NCBI RefSeq assembly: GCF_040545875.1 | Contig: NZ_JBEPMR010000006.1 | Length of the DNA: 64,000 bases | Reading direction: 5' to 3' (one strand) | DNA from: Faecalicatena_A orotica | GTDB taxonomy: Bacteria; Bacillota; Clostridia; Lachnospirales; Lachnospiraceae | Shown here: one piece after another, positions 1 to 8,893 of the stretch | Layout: every line of letters begins with the position of its first letter | Numbering within the stretch: the first letter of the stretch is position 1 | Made by a program: the position numbers and the translations under genes | Notes under the pieces: generated by a model | What the model saw: only the letters and a program-made list of their open reading frames with translations | Told to the model about the DNA's origin: nothing | The model's database searches: none

Positions 1-1
1 T

Positions 2-697
2 TCGGAAAAGGATCTGGATAAATATTTTGACCAGAACCATACTGTGAACAAAAGCCTGGTGGAATATCTGGCAAAATTAGTGACGACAGGTTATACGGAT
101 ATGCTCCATGAATATGTAGGGAGGCTGAAAAATAATCTGAGGTATACAGGCAGTGATTCGATTTTGATGCTTTCCTTTTCTGTGAGCTCGATTCTCGGTG
201 AGATCAGGAGGATGCCTCAGTTTAAGGAAGAAGAGGAGGAACTAGATGCGCTGTATTACCGGATTATCAAGCAGAAAACACTGGATGATGCAATGGAGCT
301 TTTAGAAGCAGAGTTAATAAGGCTCACTGAAAATGTGAAGGAAAATGATCCGGCCGGTGTAGAACAGAGCATTGTAAAAGCCTGCGAATATATAGAAGAA
401 CATTTTTCGGAGCCCGGACTACGGATCGGAGATGCTGCGGCCTATGCCGGGCTGAGCCGGAATTATTTCAGTACCGTGTTTACAGAAGTGACAGGGGAAA
501 GTTTTACAGATTACCTGATCAAAAGGAGGATGAAAGAGGCGCAGATTCTTCTTATGAACCCTGATTATAAGATTCAGGAGATCGGTTATATGACGGGTTA
601 TGATAATCCCGCATATTTCAGCGCGGCATTTAAAAAGTTCACTGGAGTAAGTGTATCACAGTATAAGAAAATGATAAAAGGCATGGGCAATCGCTGA
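2..697 (+). CDS. AraC-type response regulator, C-terminal part (cut by window edge)
   Basis: The reading frame is open to the left edge of the window, so this is the end of a longer gene; the GTG at 44 is an internal codon rather than a convincing start. The last ~100 residues form an AraC-type double helix-turn-helix, with the usual NYFSTVFTEVTGESF and GYDNPAYFSAAFKKFTGVS signatures. The preceding helical, charged segment resembles the linker of YesN-type response regulators. The receiver domain would lie outside the window. It is followed by a terminator and then a sugar ABC operon, so I infer that it activates that operon. A plain AraC regulator without a receiver domain cannot be excluded. 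Confidence 0.8.
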   Translation, partial: SEKDLDKYFDQNHTVNKSLVEYLAKLVTTGYTDMLHEYVGRLKNNLRYTGSDSILMLSFSVSSILGEIRRMPQFKEEEEELDALYYRIIKQKTLDDAMELLEAELIRLTENVKENDPAGVEQSIVKACEYIEEHFSEPGLRIGDAAAYAGLSRNYFSTVFTEVTGESFTDYLIKRRMKEAQILLMNPDYKIQEIGYMTGYDNPAYFSAAFKKFTGVSVSQYKKMIKGMGNR

Positions 698-710
698 TTC
701 AAAATCATGT

Positions 711-747
711 AATGGCTATATCAGAGGATGGTATAGCCATTTTCTTA
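711..747 (+). terminator. Rho-independent terminator
   Basis: A 10-bp perfect stem (711-720 with 732-741) is followed by TTTCTTATT. It closes the response-regulator unit. Confidence 0.75.
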
Positions 748-748
748 T

Positions 749-796
749 TATCATAATCGGATTATATCTAAAGTTTATAGTATCATATTGGATTAT
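749..796 (+). promoter_or_regulatory. Direct repeat upstream of the first sugar ABC operon (candidate AraC/YesN site)
   Basis: Two near-identical half-sites, TATCATAATCGGATTAT at 749-765 and TATCATATTGGATTAT at 781-796, lie in the same orientation 31-32 bp apart, about three helical turns. A TATAAT follows at 816-821 and the lipoprotein start at 853. AraC-family activators commonly bind such direct repeats just upstream of a promoter with a poor -35 box, and no good -35 box is visible here. Assignment to the neighbouring response regulator is inference. Confidence 0.5.
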
Positions 797-852
797 CAAA
801 TGGACAGACTAAATTTATAATAAAGATATCTTAATTGGAAGGAGAAAAATAT

Positions 853-1887
853 ATGAAAAAGAAAGTATTAAGCGTATTGATTGCAGCTGCAATGGTTCTC
901 ACAATGGGAGGGTGCGGACTCGTAAAAACTTCGGATGATGCCCCGGATAAGGGTGGCACTTCGACTAAAAAGGAAGAAGACGGCGGGACAATAAAAGTAG
1001 GTTACACGGTCCAGAGTATGGAAAATGCTTATTTTGTATCCATTGTAGAAGGAATGAAAGCAGCCGCAAAAGAGAAGGGGATTGATCTCGTCGTCGCAGA
1101 TGCGGCTGCGGATGCCTCCAAACATATCAGTCAGATCGAAGACTTTGTTTCTCAGGGGGTTGATGCCATTATCATTAGTCCTGTTGATCAGGAAGCACCG
1201 GCAGACGCAGTTAAGAAGGCTCAGGATGCAGGGATACCGGTCATCAGTCTGGATCAGGAGGTGAAGGGATCGGATGCGTTTTTCGGTATTGATGAGGAAG
1301 AATACGGAAGGCTCGGAGGAGAACTGGCAGGTAAGTGGCTGAATGAAAAGGAGAGTGATGGTACGATTGATGAGATCGTCAATGATGCGGATGAGATTGA
1401 AGTAGTGGTTGTGCGCTATGACCAGATCCCTTCCGTAATCAAACGTGCCGAGGGGCTGAAAAAGGGCCTTGAGGATACTTACACAGGCGATAAGAAGATC
1501 AACTATGTGTATGAGCAGAATGCAGCAGATGCCGATACCGGATATAATCTTTCAGAGACGGCCCTGACGACAAATCCAAAAGTTTCCATGTTTATCTGTA
1601 TCAATGATTCTTCCGCACTTGGTGTGTACGAATCATGTCTGACACACAAGGAGCATACGCCGGACAACACATGCATCATTGGGCTGGATGCTTTGCCGGA
1701 AGCACTCAAGCTGGTTTCACAGGATACGATGTATAAGGGAACCGTTGATATCAAGCCCGCAGAAAAAGGGGCAGACGTATTGGATCTGGTGAAAGATGTA
1801 CTGGAAAATGGACCGAAATCAGAAATGATCGTCTATGATATGAGCCAGGTAACAAAGGATAATATCGGTGACTACGATATCGAATAG
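853..1887 (+). CDS. Sugar ABC transporter substrate-binding lipoprotein (RbsB-like)
   Basis: A periplasmic-binding-protein type 1 protein that captures a sugar outside the membrane and delivers it to the ATPase and permease encoded next. The signal peptide is MKKKVLSVLIAAAMVLTMGG, with the lipidated Cys at residue 21, followed by an acidic low-complexity linker and then the two-lobed Peripla_BP_4 domain (GYTVQSMENAYF onward). I chose the ATG at 853 (344 residues) because GGAAGGAG sits 8-15 nt upstream; the TTG at 835 would only add residues in front of the signal peptide. The ligand cannot be read from the sequence. Linkage to rhaB/rhaA and the microcompartment suggests a deoxy- or related sugar. 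Confidence 0.9.
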   Translation: MKKKVLSVLIAAAMVLTMGGCGLVKTSDDAPDKGGTSTKKEEDGGTIKVGYTVQSMENAYFVSIVEGMKAAAKEKGIDLVVADAAADASKHISQIEDFVSQGVDAIIISPVDQEAPADAVKKAQDAGIPVISLDQEVKGSDAFFGIDEEEYGRLGGELAGKWLNEKESDGTIDEIVNDADEIEVVVVRYDQIPSVIKRAEGLKKGLEDTYTGDKKINYVYEQNAADADTGYNLSETALTTNPKVSMFICINDSSALGVYESCLTHKEHTPDNTCIIGLDALPEALKLVSQDTMYKGTVDIKPAEKGADVLDLVKDVLENGPKSEMIVYDMSQVTKDNIGDYDIE

Positions 1888-1910
1888 TATAAGGTGAAAG
1901 GTCGTTAAAG

Positions 1911-3410
1911 ATGGAGCAGAATATACTGGAATTAAGACATATTACAAAGCTTTATCCCGGCGTTGCAGCCCTCGATGATGTCTCCCTGGGATTTTCCCGG
2001 GGAGAGGTCCATGCCATAGTCGGTGAAAACGGCGCGGGCAAGTCAACATTTATCAAAGTGATTACGGGAGCTATCCAGCCGACAAAGGGGGAAGTGGTCT
2101 TTGAAGGAAAAAAGATAGAGGATAATTCGCCCCAGAAGTCAATGGCCCTGGGAATAACTGCAATCTATCAGGAACTAAACCTGCTGAAACATCTGTCGGT
2201 TGCAGAAAATATTTATTACAACCGATATAAAAAGAAAAGGGGGCTGATTGATTTTGCGGCGCTGGAAAGGGATGCATCGGAGGTGCTGGACAGGCTGGGT
2301 GTGCGTATAGACCCTAAAATGCTTGTAAAAGATCTTACAGTTGGATATCAGCAGCTCGTGGAAATCGCAAAGTCGCTTTCCCAGAATGTAAAAGTAATGA
2401 TTATGGATGAGCCGTCGGCAGCTCTTACGAACAATGAATTGGAATATTTATTTGAAATTGTTAAGACGCTGAAAAAAGAAGGAATGGCCATTCTTTATAT
2501 ATCCCACCGAATGGAAGAAATTTTTGAATTGTGCGATAAGGTTTCTGTTTTCAGGGACGGACATTATATCAGGACAATGAACATAGAAGATACGACGCAG
2601 GAAGAGTTGATCCGGCTTATGGTAAACAGGGAATTAAACGATACATTCCCGGCGTTTGTCCCGCAAAGGGGAGAAAAAATACTGGAAGTGAAGAACATTG
2701 CTACAGAGCTTTTAAGAGGTGTTTCTTTTGAGGCATACCGGGGTGAACGTCTTGGATTCGCGGGACTGGTCGGAGCAGGACGTACCGAGACGGCACGTGC
2801 GGTATATGGTGCGGACAGAATCCTGCAGGGAGAGATCTATATCCGGGGAGAGAAGACAAAAATACAGTCACCCGAAGACGCCATTAAACATGGAATCGCA
2901 TTAATTCCTGAGGACAGAAAACAACAGGGACTGTTTCTAAACATGTCAGTGAAGGACAATATAAGTTTTGTTTATGCCTCCAAGATTACGAATGGACTGG
3001 GGATTATCAACAGAAAAAAGGAAGAGGAAATCTGCGGAGAGCAGATTGAAAAATTAACGGTAAAAACGCCCTCCATGCACCAGTTTGTGAAAAACCTAAG
3101 TGGGGGCAACCAGCAGAAGGTTATCCTTGGAAAATGGCTGCTGATGAATTGTGATATCATAATTTTCGACGAACCTACACGCGGGATTGACGTAGGGGCA
3201 AAGCAGGAAATTTATGAACTGATCGATGAACTCGCAAGACAGGGCAAGGCTGTCATACTCATATCTTCAGAACTGCCGGAATTAATGGGAATGTCGGACC
3301 GCATTATAGTCATGGCAGAAGGCAGAATTTCAGGCGAGTTGGAGAAATCAGAAATTAATCAGGAAAAAATATTGGAATTAGCTTCAAAAGCACAGGAGGT
3401 CTTGGCATGA
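1911..3410 (+). CDS. Sugar ABC transporter ATP-binding protein, two ATPase domains (RbsA/MglA-like)
   Basis: Drives uptake with the lipoprotein encoded upstream. It is 499 residues with two fused ABC domains. The first has an intact Walker A (GENGAGKSTF, near residue 39), a degenerate signature (LTVGYQQL) and Walker B (VMIMDEPSAAL). The second has a degenerate Walker A region (GLVGAGRTET) but a perfect signature (LSGGNQQK) and Walker B (IIFDEPTRGID). This asymmetry is normal for the carbohydrate CUT2 class. The gene begins 23 nt after the lipoprotein stop and its last 4 nt overlap the permease start (ATGA), indicating translational coupling. Confidence 0.93.
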   Translation: MEQNILELRHITKLYPGVAALDDVSLGFSRGEVHAIVGENGAGKSTFIKVITGAIQPTKGEVVFEGKKIEDNSPQKSMALGITAIYQELNLLKHLSVAENIYYNRYKKKRGLIDFAALERDASEVLDRLGVRIDPKMLVKDLTVGYQQLVEIAKSLSQNVKVMIMDEPSAALTNNELEYLFEIVKTLKKEGMAILYISHRMEEIFELCDKVSVFRDGHYIRTMNIEDTTQEELIRLMVNRELNDTFPAFVPQRGEKILEVKNIATELLRGVSFEAYRGERLGFAGLVGAGRTETARAVYGADRILQGEIYIRGEKTKIQSPEDAIKHGIALIPEDRKQQGLFLNMSVKDNISFVYASKITNGLGIINRKKEEEICGEQIEKLTVKTPSMHQFVKNLSGGNQQKVILGKWLLMNCDIIIFDEPTRGIDVGAKQEIYELIDELARQGKAVILISSELPELMGMSDRIIVMAEGRISGELEKSEINQEKILELASKAQEVLA

Positions 3411-4378
3411 AAGAAAAGATAGATACAAAAGTAAAGAAGATTGAATGGAGTAATATGGGGATTATTATTGCACTGATCGTTATGGTGCTGTTCTTTTCTT
3501 TCTCGACCGCTACATTTTTAACCCCGAATAATCTGGCCAATATTGCGCGGCAGATTTCGATCGTCGGAATCTGCGCGCTGGGAATGACGTGTGTCATCCT
3601 CACAGGCGGCATCGACCTGTCAATCGGATCTTTGATTGGTGTAGTGGTAGTGACGTGTGCACTGCTGATGAACAAAGGGGTCAATCCGTTTCTGGTGGTC
3701 CTCGTTGGTTTTCTCATTGGCGCCGTTATCGGAATCATAAATGCAACATGTATTACATACCTAAAAATCCCTCCAATTATAACGACGTTGGGAATGATGA
3801 TCAGTCTGAGGGGTGCAACCTACCTTATTTCCGGAGGTATGCCGATTTATGGAATCCCGGAAGGGTTTAAAATTCTCGGACAGGGAAGCATCGGGATCAT
3901 TCCGATTTCAATGATAATCATGGTTATCGTATTTATCTTCGGTTACATTATGCTGAATAAAACTGTTTTTGGCAGGAGGATTTATGGTATTGGAGGCAAC
4001 GAAGAGACAACCCGGCTGTCCGGTGTAAACGTAAAAAAGGAGATTTATAAAATCTATATTATGGTTGGCCTGCTCGGAACGCTGGCATCTCTGATACTGA
4101 TGTCCCGTGTAAATAGCGGACAGCCCAGTGCCGGGGATGGTTATGAAATGGATATTATCACGGCCGTTGTTTTGGGCGGCGTCAGTGTCAGCGGAGGAGA
4201 AGGCAGGCTGTCCAAAGTCATCGTGGGGGTTGTTTTTATGGGAGTCCTTGCCAATGGAATGATGATGCTGAATATTAATGAATACTGGCAGAGGGTTGTG
4301 AAAGGAATTGTACTGATTGTGGCCGTGGCCGTAGATATCAGGTCAAGGGAGAAAAAGGCGAAATTAAAAACAGCCTGA
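3407..4378 (+). CDS. Sugar ABC transporter permease (RbsC-like)
   Basis: A CUT2-class integral membrane subunit of 323 residues with about 8-10 hydrophobic helices and the hallmark motifs GGIDLSIGSLIG, FGRRIYGIGGNEE and VVLGGVSVSGGEG. It overlaps the ATPase gene by 4 nt. As the only permease in this operon it probably forms a homodimer, unlike the two other ABC systems in the window, which each encode two different permeases. Confidence 0.93.
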   Translation: MKEKIDTKVKKIEWSNMGIIIALIVMVLFFSFSTATFLTPNNLANIARQISIVGICALGMTCVILTGGIDLSIGSLIGVVVVTCALLMNKGVNPFLVVLVGFLIGAVIGIINATCITYLKIPPIITTLGMMISLRGATYLISGGMPIYGIPEGFKILGQGSIGIIPISMIIMVIVFIFGYIMLNKTVFGRRIYGIGGNEETTRLSGVNVKKEIYKIYIMVGLLGTLASLILMSRVNSGQPSAGDGYEMDIITAVVLGGVSVSGGEGRLSKVIVGVVFMGVLANGMMMLNINEYWQRVVKGIVLIVAVAVDIRSREKKAKLKTA

Positions 4379-4397
4379 TTGCGAAGGGAGCGCTGAT

Positions 4398-5492
4398 ATG
4401 AGTGTAACGAATTTTTATGATCTGGATCTGGAAACAAAGCCGGATTTTGTGCAGTGTATGAAACGCATTTACGCGTGGTATGACGGGGAAATTATCGATC
4501 GCGTTCCGGTACGGTTTTCCGCACATAATGAGGAATATGATGTAACAGACATAGGCGGGGGATGGAAGAACCTAAGGGATAAATGGTTTGATACCGAATA
4601 TCAGGTGAATCGATTTATCAGTGCTTTAGACAGTCATCCGTGGCTGGGAGAAACATTCCCCATGTATTATCCGAATCTGGGCCCTAATTTTTTCGCGGCA
4701 GCTATAACGGACAGCGAATTAGAGTTTGGGGAGGTGACATCGTGGGGGAAACCACAGATATTAAAGGAGGAGGATCTTGAACGGATCGCTTTTCGCAGAG
4801 GAAATTCCTACTATCAGAAAATAATAGAGATGACCAAGTATGCTCTGGAACGCTGTGACAACCGGTTTATGGTGGGATATACGGATATGCATCCGAGCCT
4901 CGACTGTGCCGATGCACTGCGCGGAACGGAAGATTTGTGTATGGATATGTTCGATGAAGAAGAATTTGTCACTGCTCTGACAGAGAAATGTTTTCAGGCA
5001 TTTTTTCCAATGATGGATGAATTCCACTCACTCCTGAAGACTAAAAACCAATTATCAGTATCATGGATGAACATTCCCTCCTATGAATCCATGCATATCC
5101 CCAGCTGTGATCTGGGAGCCATGATTTCCAGGGACTTTTTTAATCAGTTTTCACTGCCGTATATTAAAAAAGAGGTCAAACATTTTCGCCATAATATCTT
5201 CCATCTTGATGGAAAGGGCGTTGCAAACCATGTGGATGAGCTTCTGAAGATAGAAGAAATACAGGCAGTCCAGTGGGTGCAAGGAGTGGGAGATGATAAG
5301 CCCATTATGCAGTGGGTTGATTTCATTAAGAAGATACAGGAGGCGGGGAAAAGCATCGTGGTTGATCTGGAGCCGGAAGGGCTGGAAGCGTTTATGGACG
5401 CAATGGACCCGCGGGGGATATATTTGTGTATACCAGAGAAAGAACCGGAGCAGCAGAGGCGGATTATGGACCGGCTGCTGAAGTGGAAATAG
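4398..5492 (+). CDS. Uroporphyrinogen decarboxylase (URO-D)-family protein
   Basis: A 364-residue TIM-barrel-type protein resembling the URO-D superfamily, which includes true HemE decarboxylases and MtbA/MtaA-type methyltransferases. Visible signatures are an HLDGKG segment near residue 271, VQWVQGVGDDKP, and a C-terminal IVVDLEPEGLEAFM. It lies 19 nt after the permease and before the terminator, so it is the last gene of the sugar operon and not part of a haem pathway. The reaction is unknown. Such proteins recur in anaerobe sugar operons, and a methyl transfer from a methylated substrate is possible but not shown. Confidence 0.7.
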   Translation: MSVTNFYDLDLETKPDFVQCMKRIYAWYDGEIIDRVPVRFSAHNEEYDVTDIGGGWKNLRDKWFDTEYQVNRFISALDSHPWLGETFPMYYPNLGPNFFAAAITDSELEFGEVTSWGKPQILKEEDLERIAFRRGNSYYQKIIEMTKYALERCDNRFMVGYTDMHPSLDCADALRGTEDLCMDMFDEEEFVTALTEKCFQAFFPMMDEFHSLLKTKNQLSVSWMNIPSYESMHIPSCDLGAMISRDFFNQFSLPYIKKEVKHFRHNIFHLDGKGVANHVDELLKIEEIQAVQWVQGVGDDKPIMQWVDFIKKIQEAGKSIVVDLEPEGLEAFMDAMDPRGIYLCIPEKEPEQQRRIMDRLLKWK

Positions 5493-5511
5493 AAGAAGTG
5501 AGTTGCAAATA

Positions 5512-5547
5512 AGGACGCTGTTTTAAATAAATAGCGTCCTTTTTTTG
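5512..5547 (+). terminator. Rho-independent terminator
   Basis: AGGACGCT (5512-5519) pairs with AGCGTCCT (5533-5540) and is followed by seven Ts. It ends the first ABC operon. Confidence 0.9.
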
Positions 5548-5604
5548 TCCTCTTCTACCAATTATAATAAGTGTAGAATCGAGAAGATATGAAGGAGGCA
5601 CAAA

Positions 5605-7020
5605 ATGGAGAAATATTATTTAGCCGTTGATATTGGGGCATCTAGCGGACGCCACATGCTCGCTTCCATGAAGGACGGGAACATGCAGCTTGAGGAAGTG
5701 TACCGGTTTGCGAACGGAATGGATAATAAGGACGGTACATTGTGCTGGGATGTTGAGCGTCTGTTCCGGGAGATAAAGAACGGTTTGAAGAAGTGCAAAG
5801 AAATCGGAAAGATTCCGGTCTCTATGGCGATTGACACATGGGGAGTAGATTATGTGCTGCTCGACAAAGACGACCAGATTCTTGGAGATACTGTCGGCTA
5901 CCGTGACAGCCGCACGAACGGCATGGATGAAAAAGTATATGAGAAGATATCACCCAAAGCCCTGTATGCAAGGACCGGAATCCAGAAGCAGATTTTCAAC
6001 ACTATCTACCAGCTAATGGCGATAAAAGAGACACACCCTGAGTACCTTGAACAGGCAGAATCAATGTTGATGATACCGGATTACTTCCATTTCTTATTAA
6101 CTGGTGTTAAGAAGATGGAATATACCAATGCGACGACAGGACAGTTGATTGATCCTAAGACAAATGACTGGGATTATGAACTGATCGAAATGCTTGGTTA
6201 CAATAGAAAGATGTTCCAGCCTGTTTCGATGCCGGGAACAGTTGTAGGAAATTTTACCAAAGAGATTCAGGAAGAAGTTGGATTTGACTGTGAGGTGGTC
6301 CTGCCGGCAACACATGATACAGGCTCCGCAGTACTGGCGGTGCCGACCAATGATGATAATGCCATCTATATCAGTTCAGGCACATGGTCATTAATGGGGA
6401 TCGAGAGAAAAGAAGCGGATTGTTCAGAGGAGAGCATGAAGGCAAACTTTACAAACGAGGGCGGTTACGACCACAGATTCCGTTATCTGAAGAACATCAT
6501 GGGATTGTGGATGATACAGTCCGTGAAAAAAGAGTTTGAAGAGGACTTATCCTTTGCCGAGATCTGTGACAGAGCATCGAAGGAAACAATTACTTCTATC
6601 GTAGATTGCAATGACGACTGCTTCCTTGCACCGGAGAGCATGATTCAGGCCGTACAGGACTTCTGCAAAAAGACAGGCCAGCCGGTCCCGAAGACCGTGG
6701 GCGAGATTGCTGCAGTGATTTACAACAGTCTTGGAAAGTGTTACGGAGACACAGTCAAAGAGATAGAAGCAATTACAGGCAATACATACGATACAATCTA
6801 CGTTGTAGGCGGCGGTGCAAACGCAGGATATTTGAACGAATTAACTGCAAAATACACACAAAAGAAAGTTTCCGCAGGTCCTACCGAAGCAACAGCAATA
6901 GGGAACATGATCGTACAAATGTTGCATGACGGCGTATTTGCGAGCCTTCCGGAAGCAAGAGTATGTGTGGGCAGGTCATTTGACATAAAGAACTACGACG
7001 AAAAAGGAAAACAATTCTGA
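5605..7020 (+). CDS. rhaB: L-rhamnulokinase
   Basis: Phosphorylates L-rhamnulose to L-rhamnulose-1-phosphate in the cytoplasm. It is a FGGY kinase of 471 residues, close to the family length. The N-terminal phosphate-binding loop is VDIGASSGRHM, the substrate region is DTWGVDYVLLD, and the C-terminal nucleotide-binding motifs are YISSGTWSLMG and VVGGGANAGYLN. The start follows GAAGGAGG. It is transcribed with rhaA 51 nt downstream, across a perfect 21-bp palindrome. A second, related kinase lies at 60480-61955 next to fucI. Confidence 0.93.
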   Translation: MEKYYLAVDIGASSGRHMLASMKDGNMQLEEVYRFANGMDNKDGTLCWDVERLFREIKNGLKKCKEIGKIPVSMAIDTWGVDYVLLDKDDQILGDTVGYRDSRTNGMDEKVYEKISPKALYARTGIQKQIFNTIYQLMAIKETHPEYLEQAESMLMIPDYFHFLLTGVKKMEYTNATTGQLIDPKTNDWDYELIEMLGYNRKMFQPVSMPGTVVGNFTKEIQEEVGFDCEVVLPATHDTGSAVLAVPTNDDNAIYISSGTWSLMGIERKEADCSEESMKANFTNEGGYDHRFRYLKNIMGLWMIQSVKKEFEEDLSFAEICDRASKETITSIVDCNDDCFLAPESMIQAVQDFCKKTGQPVPKTVGEIAAVIYNSLGKCYGDTVKEIEAITGNTYDTIYVVGGGANAGYLNELTAKYTQKKVSAGPTEATAIGNMIVQMLHDGVFASLPEARVCVGRSFDIKNYDEKGKQF

Positions 7021-7030
7021 AAACGGAGCG

Positions 7031-7051
7031 CAAAGGGGTCTGACCCCTTTG
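7031..7051. repeat. Perfect 21-bp palindrome between rhaB and rhaA
   Basis: Arms CAAAGGGGTC and GACCCCTTTG flank a single T. There is no T-run, so it is not an obvious intrinsic terminator. It ends just before the rhaA ribosome binding site. A degenerate version lies immediately after rhaA (8358-8381). It looks like a dispersed extragenic palindrome, or a hairpin tuning rhaA translation. Confidence 0.75.
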
Positions 7052-7071
7052 AAAAATAAGGAGGATTTATG

Positions 7072-8331
7072 ATGACGACAAGAGAAAGATATGAATCAGC
7101 AAGGGAGATTTATGCAAAGCTGGGGGTGGATACGGACGCTGCGATTGAAAAATGTAAGAATGTGCCTGTATCACTGCACTGCTGGCAGGGGGATGATGTG
7201 ACGGGATTCGATCATGACGGTCCTCTGACAGGAGGAATCCAGACGACCGGAAATTATCCCGGGAAGGCAAGAACTCCAGAGGAGCTGCTTGCTGATATGG
7301 ATAAGGCTATGAGCCTGATGCCGGGAATGAAGAAGATTAATGTGCATGCAAGCTATGCGATTTTTGAAGATGGTGAGTTCGTTGACCGTGATAAACTGGA
7401 GCCAAAGCATTTCCAGAAATGGGTTGACTTTGCGAAGGAAAGAGGAATGGGACTGGACTTTAACCCGACCTTCTTCTCACATGATAAAGTGAAAGACGGA
7501 CTGACTCTGTCAAGCCCGGATGAAGAGACAAGAAAGTTCTGGATCGAGCATGGAAAAGCCTGTATCCGGATCTCAACATATTTTGCAGAGCAGACAGGGA
7601 TTCCTTGTGTCATGAATATCTGGACAGGTGACGGTTATAAAGATGTACCGGCAGACCGCATGGGACCAAGGGTTCGTTATAAAGAGTCTATTGACGAGAT
7701 TCTTTCTGAACCATATGATCCGAAGATGGTGAAACCTTGTGTAGAGTCCAAGGTATTTGGTATTGGTGTGGAAGCCTATACAGTTGGATCTGCTGAATTT
7801 GCTTTAAGCTATGCAGCTGCAAATATGGATAAATGCCTTCCTCTGATGGATAACGGACATTATCACCCGACAGAAGTTGTTTCCGATAAGATTCCGGCGC
7901 TGCTTACATTCTTCCCGGAAATCGCACTCCATGTCACACGCCCGATCCGCTGGGATTCTGACCATGTAGTTCTTTACGATGATGAGACAAAGGAAATTGC
8001 GCAGGAAATCGTGCGCTGCGATGGTCTTGATCGTACATATATTGCACTGGATTACTTTGATGCATCCATCAACCGTGTATCTGCATGGGTAACGGGATTC
8101 AGAAGCTTCCAGAAGGCACTCCTGAATGCTCTGTGTACTCCGAGCGCAATGCTTAAAGAGCTGCAGGATACAAACCAGTTTAGCAAGAAGATGGTTATGA
8201 TGGAAGAATGCAAGACACTTCCAATCGGGGATATCTGGAATGAATATTGTGCTCAGTGTGGTGTAGATGCAGAAGGATGGTTCTCAGAAATTGAGAAATA
8301 TGAAACAGAAGTGCTTTCAAAGAGAGCATAA
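7072..8331 (+). CDS. rhaA: L-rhamnose isomerase
   Basis: Interconverts L-rhamnose and L-rhamnulose with a metal-dependent TIM barrel. The sequence shows the highly conserved SLHCWQGDDVTGF and TGGIQTTGNYPGKA near the N-terminus, and ARPIRWDSDHVV-like metal-site context (TRPIRWDSDHVVLYDD) later. Two adjacent ATGs are possible. I prefer 7072 because the AAGGAGG at 7058-7064 is then 7 nt away, and the protein (MTTRERYE, 419 residues) matches the usual RhaA start and length. It forms one unit with rhaB. Its product chain feeds the microcompartment aldolase at 14678-15487, since no separate rhaD is present. Confidence 0.95.
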   Translation: MTTRERYESAREIYAKLGVDTDAAIEKCKNVPVSLHCWQGDDVTGFDHDGPLTGGIQTTGNYPGKARTPEELLADMDKAMSLMPGMKKINVHASYAIFEDGEFVDRDKLEPKHFQKWVDFAKERGMGLDFNPTFFSHDKVKDGLTLSSPDEETRKFWIEHGKACIRISTYFAEQTGIPCVMNIWTGDGYKDVPADRMGPRVRYKESIDEILSEPYDPKMVKPCVESKVFGIGVEAYTVGSAEFALSYAAANMDKCLPLMDNGHYHPTEVVSDKIPALLTFFPEIALHVTRPIRWDSDHVVLYDDETKEIAQEIVRCDGLDRTYIALDYFDASINRVSAWVTGFRSFQKALLNALCTPSAMLKELQDTNQFSKKMVMMEECKTLPIGDIWNEYCAQCGVDAEGWFSEIEKYETEVLSKRA

Positions 8332-8357
8332 GCACAATAAGATGCTGCAAATACTGC

Positions 8358-8381
8358 CAAAAGGGGTCAGCCGCCCTTTTG
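8358..8381. repeat. Degenerate copy of the rhaB-rhaA palindrome
   Basis: CAAAAGGG and CCCTTTTG flank GTCAGCCG. This resembles the 7031-7051 element, including the GGGGTC core, and brackets rhaA on its other side. Confidence 0.5.
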
Positions 8382-8470
8382 AATATATATTGGATATGAA
8401 TTGTCCAATAGACATAACATATATTTTTCAATTTTTCCTCCAAAAAAATAGAAAAATAATACCTAATCCG

Positions 8471-8515
8471 AGAAATGCTTCAGCCACACGGGCTGAAGCA
8501 TTTCTTGTTTTCTTT
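8471..8515 (+). terminator. Rho-independent terminator after rhaA
   Basis: A perfect 15-bp stem (8471-8485 with 8491-8505, loop ACACG) is followed by TGTTTTCTTT. Confidence 0.88.
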
Positions 8516-8566
8516 AAAAACATTGTCATATCTGATATACTTGAACAAAATGGAAAGGGGAATGAC

Positions 8567-8710
8567 ATGAAAAAAATGTTACTTGGAATTGCGATGCTGC
8601 TTTTCACAATCATTCTTGCGTTGATTGGGATAAATGACGGGATCTGTATTGCGGCCGGATTGTTTGCGCTTGCCTTAACAGGGGTTGGTTATGCTGAACA
8701 GGAAAAGTAA
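8567..8710 (+). CDS. Small hydrophobic membrane protein (47 residues)
   Basis: MKKMLLGIAMLLFTIILALI opens a predicted helical hairpin with two membrane segments (about residues 4-20 and 25-42), ending AEQEK. GGAAAGGGG lies 7 nt before the ATG. The open frame extends further upstream, but that part crosses the rhaA terminator and lacks a ribosome binding site. I do not recognise a function; small two-helix proteins of this kind are common in Lachnospiraceae. Confidence 0.65.
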   Translation: MKKMLLGIAMLLFTIILALIGINDGICIAAGLFALALTGVGYAEQEK

Positions 8711-8893
8711 ATAAGATAGCTGAGAGAGCGGTGGATTATAATATTAAGTTATAAACTGCTTGACACATGATTCAGTAGATTAATGATAAAATTATGTGCT
8801 ATTATAAAAGAAAATCAAAACAAGTAGGATAAGGTGATATTTCTTAATAGTATTTTTTGAGGAAAACACTGAAAAAGAAGGGAAGATGAGTAT

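Noticed and set aside
8267..8566. N-terminal 100 codons in frame with the small membrane protein
   Set aside because: They overlap the rhaA end and the 15-bp terminator and have no ribosome binding site; translation most likely starts at 8567.
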